Part shown: one piece after another, positions 24,162-29,661 of the stretch
Position numbering within the stretch: the first letter of the stretch is position 1
How the letters are laid out: each line of letters begins with the position of its first letter
Assembly: GCA_965659005.1 (NCBI GenBank)
Contig: CBFHVG010000021.1
Location: 1 to 29,661, forward strand
Direction of reading: 5' to 3'
Source of the DNA: CAYPTY01 sp965659005
Lineage (GTDB): Bacteria; Bacteroidota; Rhodothermia; Balneolales; Balneolaceae
Length of the DNA: 29,661 bases
Position numbers and translations under genes: made by a program
Notes under the pieces: model-generated
The model's input: the letters and a program-made list of their open reading frames with translations, nothing else
Databases searched by the model: none
Told to the model about the DNA's origin: nothing

Positions 24162-26060
24162 TTAATCGTTATAAACTCGAAAATTAGCCAAATCTACCAG
24201 TGCTTCATCACTCCACTCTTGAGGTTGCCATGCCCTAACGTAAATTTTTGGCTCTATACCATTAAAATCGACCAGAAGAAACAAATATCCCTCATCCGCA
24301 TAGCCTGTGGATGTGTAATTTTGTCTCATTGAAACTCCATAAACGCCTGGCTGATCATTTTTTCTCTTTATCTCAAAGGTTGTAAAACCAAGGTGAATAT
24401 CTGATTGAGCTTTGAAAATTGTTGCCTGCCTTGTGAGAAACTGACTCTTCGTAAATTTTAAATACTCAACATCTGCAGCTTTATCACCTTGATCCAACTC
24501 ATATGAATTGGTATCTGTTTCATCTTTTTTAAGAACGCGACCAACAATAATTACAGCTTCATCTGCGAACATGACATCCAGTTGATCCATGTCTCTGGTC
24601 AGATAGGCTGTTCTATATTTCTCAACAAATTTGATGATTACTTGTCGTTCATTCCAGTCATCACCAATCTTTGATACTTCTTTAAAGTTATCATAAAGCC
24701 CATCAAGGATTCCAAAGTTAACATCAGTCATATTTCCAGTGGAGTCGAAATCCGGGATCACGTACTCCTTGCTTTGCATGTTTAGACTTCTGTAAACGGC
24801 ATTACTGGCCATTTGCCTGAATTCCCAACCTTCATAGGTATTGTTAATAGTCTGTCGACTAGATATTTTTGAGAGATCCAGCTTGTTGTATTTCCTCATT
24901 CTATCAAGCTTATCAGACAAAAAAGCATCATCCTCCCATTCCTGAACTTCCTTACCCTCATTGAAGTAAGCTTCCAAATCTTCAAGATGCTCTGGCACTA
25001 CCTCTTTTAACTCCTCAATGTTTAAAGCCTTTGGTTCCTCTTCCAAATCTTCAACTTTTTCTCCGGCTCCGTCCGTAAAGTTAAGCTCAATAGTGTTCGC
25101 AGCTATGGCTGCTAAACCAAAGGAGCTAAGAGTTTCTTTATCTTCTTCCTCTTTTTTCTCGGCAACTTCTAGTCGAACTCTCTGACGGTTGTTTACATTA
25201 GTTGTAGAAACTAAGCCCCATAGCTCGCCTACTTCCTTAATTTCATCTTTATTCTCAAAGTACTTGTATTTCACTTGCATTAATAACTCATCAAACTGAG
25301 TACTTGCCCCATATAGAGTAACTAATGCTGTACCATCGATTGATTTGGCATAGATCTGATTACTCCCATCCCAGAAGTTGAAATCCATTGATTTCGCAGG
25401 TTCACCATTAACAGTAATACTGAAAGTGATTTCTCTTTTTTGATCGGAAATCATCTCATCATTAATGGGAACAAACCTGGTGTTGGCGATGATGTCTGAA
25501 AGTCTTGACCCAATCTCGATTTCGAGTGCTAAACCTTTATGTTCAACCCTAGAAACAGGAACCGAATTAAGGAGAAGGCTCGAGAAGTAGTAATACTTCA
25601 GTGCTGCTGCATAATTGGAATCCTCTGCATATCTCTCGGCTTTGTCGAAGATATCTTTAACCAATTGCTTTCTGTAATCGAATATCTTTTCAACCTCATC
25701 TCTTTTAATAAAGTAGAATGCATTGATACCACAATCTCTTGGCTCTTTGATGTTCTGCAGGTTATTTAAAGCTCCACTGGCATAGGTTTGAACAACACTC
25801 TCAACCTTTTTATCAAACTCTTCATTAACTCCATCACTGGTCACCTTATTAAATGATCTAAAGTCACTGGAAACCTTAACGGATATTTGGTTCATGATCT
25901 GGCTTATGGCCTCATTCGTAGCTTCCTGCTGATTTTCGTTACAGGATTCTCCCCAGAAATAACTGCGATCCTGTTTTATCTCGAATGCGTTTTGTGCCTG
26001 AACACCAAATGGAACAGCACACAGGATGAATAGGATAGATATGACTAAACTTCTGTTCAT
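24162..26060 (-). CDS. Exported protein with LPP20-like N-terminus and NTF2-like C-terminus
   Basis: A 632-residue predicted periplasmic or outer-membrane-associated protein of unknown function. The signal peptide ends GVQAQ. Residues about 30-125 match the LPP20 pattern: SYFWGESCNENQQEATNEA, then ISQIMNQISVKVSSDF and a YFIKRDEVEKIF strand-helix. Residues about 130-180 form a helical repeat-like segment (KAERYAEDSNYAAALKYYYF) of TPR character. Residues about 200-300 are an Ig-like beta domain, followed by a highly acidic charged region (EVAEKKEEEDKE, EDLEEEPKALN) at about 305-390. The C-terminal 140 residues (FVEKYRTAYLTRDMDQLDVMF, then MRQNYTSTGYADEGYLFLLVDF) resemble an SnoaL/NTF2-like fold. 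No catalytic site is apparent. It is the second gene of the five-gene operon, six bases after the transglutaminase-like gene. Confidence 0.75.
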   Translation of the reverse strand: MNRSLVISILFILCAVPFGVQAQNAFEIKQDRSYFWGESCNENQQEATNEAISQIMNQISVKVSSDFRSFNKVTSDGVNEEFDKKVESVVQTYASGALNNLQNIKEPRDCGINAFYFIKRDEVEKIFDYRKQLVKDIFDKAERYAEDSNYAAALKYYYFSSLLLNSVPVSRVEHKGLALEIEIGSRLSDIIANTRFVPINDEMISDQKREITFSITVNGEPAKSMDFNFWDGSNQIYAKSIDGTALVTLYGASTQFDELLMQVKYKYFENKDEIKEVGELWGLVSTTNVNNRQRVRLEVAEKKEEEDKETLSSFGLAAIAANTIELNFTDGAGEKVEDLEEEPKALNIEELKEVVPEHLEDLEAYFNEGKEVQEWEDDAFLSDKLDRMRKYNKLDLSKISSRQTINNTYEGWEFRQMASNAVYRSLNMQSKEYVIPDFDSTGNMTDVNFGILDGLYDNFKEVSKIGDDWNERQVIIKFVEKYRTAYLTRDMDQLDVMFADEAVIIVGRVLKKDETDTNSYELDQGDKAADVEYLKFTKSQFLTRQATIFKAQSDIHLGFTTFEIKRKNDQPGVYGVSMRQNYTSTGYADEGYLFLLVDFNGIEPKIYVRAWQPQEWSDEALVDLANFRVYND

Positions 26061-26066
26061 ATACTT

Positions 26067-27623
26067 TTAAAAACTTACAATTTTTGGTTTTTCGTTTTTG
26101 TAGTTGGTCATCGTTAAGCCAACAGGGGCGTTAATATAGGTCGGGTCAGCAACCGTAAACTTTTTACCATTATGCATATGGTAATCGCCTTCAACTTCGC
26201 TGTTGAAGTGAACCGCCACTGCAAGGTGACGAGAATACCTTAATCCAACAGCCTCCATTCCTAATACCTCTCTAACAAGTGTTGCAAACAGGATTGATCG
26301 GTCATCGCAATCAGAATATGGATAGAACAGAGTTTCCTCGGGAATCATATATTTCTCTCTATCAAAATTATCTTGATCCGTTTTGTACTGGAATGACTTC
26401 TGCACCATTCTTAATAAGAAGTTAACCGCATCCAGTTCGTTCATTTCTGAAGTTGTCTTCTTTAATGCAGAAATGAGAGAGGAACCGGTTCCTTTTGAGA
26501 AATTAGCTGTAAAGAATACAGGAAGGTCGGTTAATGGGTAGTATTCAAAGTATGAAACAACCTGTTTATTAACCGTTACAGGTATTTTGTAATTCTTTCC
26601 CTTGAAGTCAAAACTAAGTGTTTTTTCAACATTAAAACTTGGTTCAATAAATTGAGGGAACTGGTCTATTGTTAAGTCCAGCTTACGAACCTGAGCACCA
26701 TGTTTCCCGGAATAGGTGAAAATGGAGCTAGGCGTTTGTTTTTCTTCATTGAAATTGATTGGGAAGAACTTATCGCCATCCAGAGTGTAGTATTTCTGAT
26801 TGAAGACGTTATTCTCAACTGTAAAGAGGTTGTAGACACCATTTTGGTCATAAGCTATTTTCATCTCATAACCAGCTTTACTTAATATGAACCAGTTCAT
26901 GAGTCTTACAAGGTTGTTTCCCTTGGAACCATAAATTGATTTTGAGATATCATTGACTAGAAGAACATAGCCCCAGTCATTTAAACCCAGTTCCTGCTTT
27001 ACATCCAATGTGTATTTTATCAGCTCGCGGTGATCGTAGTTACTTATCTCATCCCAGAACTTGGCAATTTTCTTGTTGTCGATTTTTCCACTTCTATAAT
27101 CACTGGCTTTAATCTTTTCATTCAGAGGCTGTGGAAAACTAATAGGTACAGTTGAAGAGAAATAGCTCACGTTCATAGTACTAACAGGTATGTCAGCATA
27201 CAAAGCGTCTCTTCTTACCTTTTCAATTTTTTTGGGCTCAGGTAACTCAAATGCCGGAACGTCAATAATAATGTCATCATCAACCTCTATATCCTCACCT
27301 ATAACCTTATCTTCAGGTCGGTTATTATTTACATCCGGTTTGGGAGGTGGTGGCGGGGGTGGTGCTTCAGGAAGTTTTTCTGGTTTAGGTGTCTCATAAT
27401 TCTTAGAAGCGACTTTAACACCTAATTCTTTCCAGGTTTTATTTAACATTTCGACAAATTCTTTATCGAATTTGTCCTTATATGCTTGAAATTCCTGCTC
27501 TTGTTGCGTTTTATATTTCTCAAACTCGTCTACCTGTGCATAGGAATTCGAAGGCACTATCAGAAACAGAAAGAGCCCTGTACTTAATAAATTTAAGTGC
27601 TTAGAAAGATTGATAGACGACAT
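26067..27623 (-). CDS. Exported transglutaminase-like protein with polyproline linker
   Basis: A 518-residue secreted protein and first gene of the five-gene operon. The signal peptide ends NSYAQ. Residues 32-75 are a charged helix (FEKYKTQQEQEFQAYKDKF). Residues about 78-100 are a Pro-rich linker with seven consecutive prolines (88-94), then an acidic stretch (DIEVDDDIIIDV). Residues about 160-400 are a beta-rich region of unknown family. The C-terminal domain carries a transglutaminase-like triad: Cys439 in YPYSDCDDRSILFATLV, His466 in RYSRHLAVAVHF and Asp493 in VADPTY. Such domains cut or cross-link proteins, or cleave peptidoglycan peptides. An enzymatically active cysteine hydrolase or transferase in the periplasm is likely. 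The substrate is unknown, but the downstream giant protein or its partners are candidates. The ATG at 27623 lies next to a dyad in the shared promoter region. Confidence 0.8.
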   Translation of the reverse strand: MSSINLSKHLNLLSTGLFLFLIVPSNSYAQVDEFEKYKTQQEQEFQAYKDKFDKEFVEMLNKTWKELGVKVASKNYETPKPEKLPEAPPPPPPPKPDVNNNRPEDKVIGEDIEVDDDIIIDVPAFELPEPKKIEKVRRDALYADIPVSTMNVSYFSSTVPISFPQPLNEKIKASDYRSGKIDNKKIAKFWDEISNYDHRELIKYTLDVKQELGLNDWGYVLLVNDISKSIYGSKGNNLVRLMNWFILSKAGYEMKIAYDQNGVYNLFTVENNVFNQKYYTLDGDKFFPINFNEEKQTPSSIFTYSGKHGAQVRKLDLTIDQFPQFIEPSFNVEKTLSFDFKGKNYKIPVTVNKQVVSYFEYYPLTDLPVFFTANFSKGTGSSLISALKKTTSEMNELDAVNFLLRMVQKSFQYKTDQDNFDREKYMIPEETLFYPYSDCDDRSILFATLVREVLGMEAVGLRYSRHLAVAVHFNSEVEGDYHMHNGKKFTVADPTYINAPVGLTMTNYKNEKPKIVSF

Positions 27624-27765
27624 TGCTTACTTTGACCCTGTTAAAAACTAAGGTCAAAAGATACTTTATTTTTGGCAAAAGAAAATTCTTGTAAAAGAAA
27701 ATTTGATTAGAATAAGACTTTAAAATATTATTGGAGCAGTTAATCAACTAAACAAAACCGGGATT
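27624..27765. promoter_or_regulatory. Divergent promoter region with a TTTGACC/GGTCAAA dyad
   Basis: A 142-base gap separates the five-gene minus operon from the two plus-strand LPP20 genes. It contains a perfect 7-base inverted repeat, TTTGACC (27631-27637) and GGTCAAA (27652-27658), centred 21 bases apart. For the minus operon, TATCTTTTG (27663-27655) resembles the Bacteroidota -7 element TAnnTTTG and overlaps one arm, leaving a leader of about 25 bases. The dyad could be an operator or a leader hairpin. No convincing promoter was found for the plus direction. Confidence 0.4.
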
Positions 27766-28374
27766 ATGAAAAACTCAATTTTATTCGGGGTCGCGATGTT
27801 GTTATTTGTTGCATCATGTGCATCTAACAAACCATCACAACCTGTCTTTAACAATTATTCAAACGATCAATTAATCACTGGAACCCTCGATGGAGTTCCT
27901 CTATGGATCGAAACTTTTCCACGTGATGATGAAAATGGATTTTATGAAGTAGCTCAGGCTAGATCATCAAACTCTACTCAAGGTGAAAGAGAAGCAAGAA
28001 ATGCAGCTCGTACTCAAATGGGTCAAAAGATTGAAACAAAAGTACAAGCTATCGAAAAAGTATGGAATGAGTCAGTAACTCAGGGTGACTCTCAAAATAC
28101 CTCTTCAACATTTGAGCAAGTAGGTAAACAAATTACTGATCAATCACTTCAGCTTGTATCTATAAGAGACGTTTACTGTACAGAAATCCCAATGAGTGAC
28201 CGTACCGAAGGTGGAAACATTGATACGATTTGTTATGCTATTGCCGAAATGGTTGTTGGTGACGCAAGACAGAACATTGACAATGCACTCAGCAGAGATC
28301 AGGAACTGTACACTAAGTTCAAATCTTCAAAAGCATTCCAGGAATTCGAAAAGGAATTCCCAGTAGGGCAATAA
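27766..28374 (+). CDS. LPP20-family lipoprotein
   Basis: A 202-residue predicted lipoprotein of unknown function. The signal ends LLFVASCASN (Cys about 18). The body matches the LPP20 domain: PLWIETFPRDDENGFYEVAQ, then STQGEREARNAARTQMGQ, KIETKVQAIEKVWNES, and a closing IDTICYAIAEMVVGDARQNI strand-helix. LPP20 was named for a Helicobacter surface lipoprotein; the fold is widespread and its role is usually unassigned. Two internal Cys residues (in VYCTEI and TICYAI) could form a disulfide. The gene diverges from the five-gene operon that contains another LPP20-like protein and is followed directly by a third, pointing to a shared assembly. Confidence 0.85.
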   Translation: MKNSILFGVAMLLFVASCASNKPSQPVFNNYSNDQLITGTLDGVPLWIETFPRDDENGFYEVAQARSSNSTQGEREARNAARTQMGQKIETKVQAIEKVWNESVTQGDSQNTSSTFEQVGKQITDQSLQLVSIRDVYCTEIPMSDRTEGGNIDTICYAIAEMVVGDARQNIDNALSRDQELYTKFKSSKAFQEFEKEFPVGQ

Positions 28375-29100
28375 TTGAAGTATTTCTTACTAGTAATAAC
28401 ATTTTCAATTGCGCTTTGTGAGTCTCTGTATTCACAAAGCGCTTTTTCTTTTCAGGACCTTAAAACAGCTCGTCCGTTCACATCTTTGAATTTTGTTCAT
28501 GGAATTGCAACTACTAAGCAATACAATGAATCAAAAATTAATACCTGTATTGAACGCTCAATTCAGAGCCTAGATTCAAATTCGTTTATTTCTGTATTGG
28601 TGGAGGTTTTTAACGAAAATGGGATTCGTTATTATGAATTTCCAGAATATGCCATCAGAATGGATTCTAGCATCACTGCTCAGAATATGGTTATAGCAGA
28701 TTCAATGCTCCTTGGGCAGGACTTTATTTGTATTACACGCATGTCCACTTCTTCAAAAACACTTGAATTGGCAAAGCCTGAATTAAGTGAATTAAAAACG
28801 GCACCAACTAAGAAGGAAAATGTTTGGTATAGTGCTGGAAGTCATGAAAATCGTCTGAAAATTCCCATGGATAACTTTCAGAAAGCAAAGGTAGATGCAC
28901 TCAATAAATTGGCTCGAACACTAAGTACAAGTATCAAAAATGTTGACTTAGATAATAATGGAGATGATTCTTCATTTACTTATCTCAAGAGTTCTATCAT
29001 TTTTAAAAATGTAGTTGTTCAAACAAGGTACATCTCAGACAACAATGTTTATGTTATTGTCGCGATTGACGAAAGTGACATCGCCATTCTTTCCCAATAA
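28375..29100 (+). CDS. Exported LPP20-like protein, TTG start
   Basis: A 241-residue secreted protein of unknown function. The start is a TTG immediately after the preceding TAA; a GTAGGG site eight bases upstream and a signal peptide that begins exactly there (MKYFLLVITFSIALCESLYSQ) support it. There is no early in-frame ATG. The C-terminal half, residues about 150-240, has the LPP20-type pattern in divergent form: VWYSAGSHENR, then FQKAKVDALNKLARTLSTSI and a final VVVQTRYISDNNVYVIVAID strand pair. The N-terminal half (residues 25-145) is unrecognised. It is probably co-translated with the lipoprotein before it. The plus-strand unit ends 15 bases from the 3' end of the opposite M48 gene. Confidence 0.75.
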   Translation: MKYFLLVITFSIALCESLYSQSAFSFQDLKTARPFTSLNFVHGIATTKQYNESKINTCIERSIQSLDSNSFISVLVEVFNENGIRYYEFPEYAIRMDSSITAQNMVIADSMLLGQDFICITRMSTSSKTLELAKPELSELKTAPTKKENVWYSAGSHENRLKIPMDNFQKAKVDALNKLARTLSTSIKNVDLDNNGDDSSFTYLKSSIIFKNVVVQTRYISDNNVYVIVAIDESDIAILSQ

Positions 29101-29115
29101 GTGATTCAATAATCT

Positions 29116-29661
29116 TTAGTTCTCTGATCTCAGAATCATTTTAAAGTTATCGAACTCTTCCTCTGTAGAGATCAATCCACCTCTTAAGTTCAGCCATTCA
29201 ATCTGCTCTCTGAGTTCAGCCTTTCTTTCTGATAACTTCAAGCCATTCCATTCCCCTCTCTTTTGCATTTCGTCTTTATCGATTCTGTCAAGGAAGTTGA
29301 TGGATTGAGTAGGATCAAATCCTGCCAGATAAGTATAAACCAATCCCCAACGATCAGCATCCAGCTCATATAGATTTAATCGACCTTTGTTCACATAATC
29401 GTAAATCTCATCAGCAATAGTTGAAAGTTCTTCGTCAACCTCAGCTAATTCCCTATCTCTATCTGATACAGGATCACCCATTTCGGCATCAAGCTCTGCG
29501 AATGCTTTGTCTGCTTTGATCTTTGGGCCACGAAGTTCGTATTCCTCGGTACCATGCTTAAATACTAAATGTGCAATTTCATGTGCCAAAAAGTGAACCA
29601 GTTCTGCCTCAGTTTGCATTTCCAGTAAAGCACCTTTGGAGATAAAAATATAGTTACCCGG
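29116..29661 (-). CDS. M48-family zinc metalloprotease (5' end missing)
   Basis: The C-terminal 181 residues of a Zn-dependent peptidase; the frame stays open to the window edge. The visible part starts PGNYIFISKGALLEMQTEAE, the usual M48 lead-in, then the zinc motif HEIAH (in LVHFLAHEIAHLVFKH). The third ligand region is ELDADRWGLVYTYLAGFDP, the M48 ExxAD-type motif. Between them is an insertion rich in Lys/Glu (residues about 40-85 of the fragment) that is longer than usual. The C-terminus has LSERKAELREQIEWL, typical of the helical end of BepA/LoiP-like M48 proteins, which work in outer-membrane protein quality control. Signal peptide and upstream partners lie outside the window, so periplasmic location is assumed. 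An envelope protease beside the giant surface-protein operon may be functionally relevant. Confidence 0.88.
   Translation of the reverse strand, partial: PGNYIFISKGALLEMQTEAELVHFLAHEIAHLVFKHGTEEYELRGPKIKADKAFAELDAEMGDPVSDRDRELAEVDEELSTIADEIYDYVNKGRLNLYELDADRWGLVYTYLAGFDPTQSINFLDRIDKDEMQKRGEWNGLKLSERKAELREQIEWLNLRGGLISTEEEFDNFKMILRSEN

Noticed and set aside
29102..29138. Inverted repeat TGATTC/GAATCA between convergent genes as a shared terminator
   Set aside because: Only six pairs with a 25-base loop, and half of it lies in the M48 coding region, so it is too weak to call.

Overview
The window looks like a chromosomal segment of a Bacteroidota-type bacterium, most probably from the Balneolota/Rhodothermota side of that superphylum. 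The main evidence is a very large secreted protein ending in a type IX secretion (T9SS) sorting domain with the NYPNPFNPST motif. Supporting signs are PEGA and LPP20-type envelope proteins, several lipoproteins, a GH92 mannosidase, an A+T-rich composition, few clear Shine-Dalgarno sites and very tight gene packing. No tRNA, rRNA, CRISPR array, insertion sequence or phage gene was seen. No gene-free stretch exceeds 300 bases; the largest gap is about 140 bases.

Left part (1-5046, minus strand): a tightly coupled run reading adenosine-kinase-like PfkB kinase, SemiSWEET-like transporter, rdgB (ITPase), GH92 alpha-mannosidase lipoprotein, GH47 alpha-1,2-mannosidase lipoprotein. The last gene is cut by the window edge. 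From 5123 a two-gene plus-strand unit encodes an isoprenylcysteine-methyltransferase-like membrane protein and a NudL-type Nudix hydrolase. These converge on a minus-strand pair: an M20 amidohydrolase and a DadA-like FAD oxidoreductase.

Middle (8753-14522): a plus-strand pair has a membrane-anchored DUF4097-type repeat protein overlapping an mnmD-like tRNA methyltransferase. It converges on the minus-strand housekeeping unit purF-engB-serA, which makes purine, ribosome-assembly and serine enzymes. A convincing intrinsic terminator at 14568-14614 separates purF from the next region.

Right part (14622-29100): a five-gene minus-strand operon of about 13 kb. Its order is a transglutaminase-like exported protein, an LPP20/NTF2-like protein, a multi-PEGA protein, a lipoprotein with a cohesin-like domain, and a 2213-residue T9SS-exported protein. 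The last carries exactly 21 FG-GAP/VCBS calcium loops arranged as three groups of seven, implying three seven-bladed propellers. Two LPP20-type genes diverge from the same 142-base promoter region, which contains a dyad. This looks like a dedicated envelope system for assembling, processing or anchoring the giant surface protein, and it is the most interesting part of the window. The right edge holds the C-terminal part of an M48 zinc metalloprotease.
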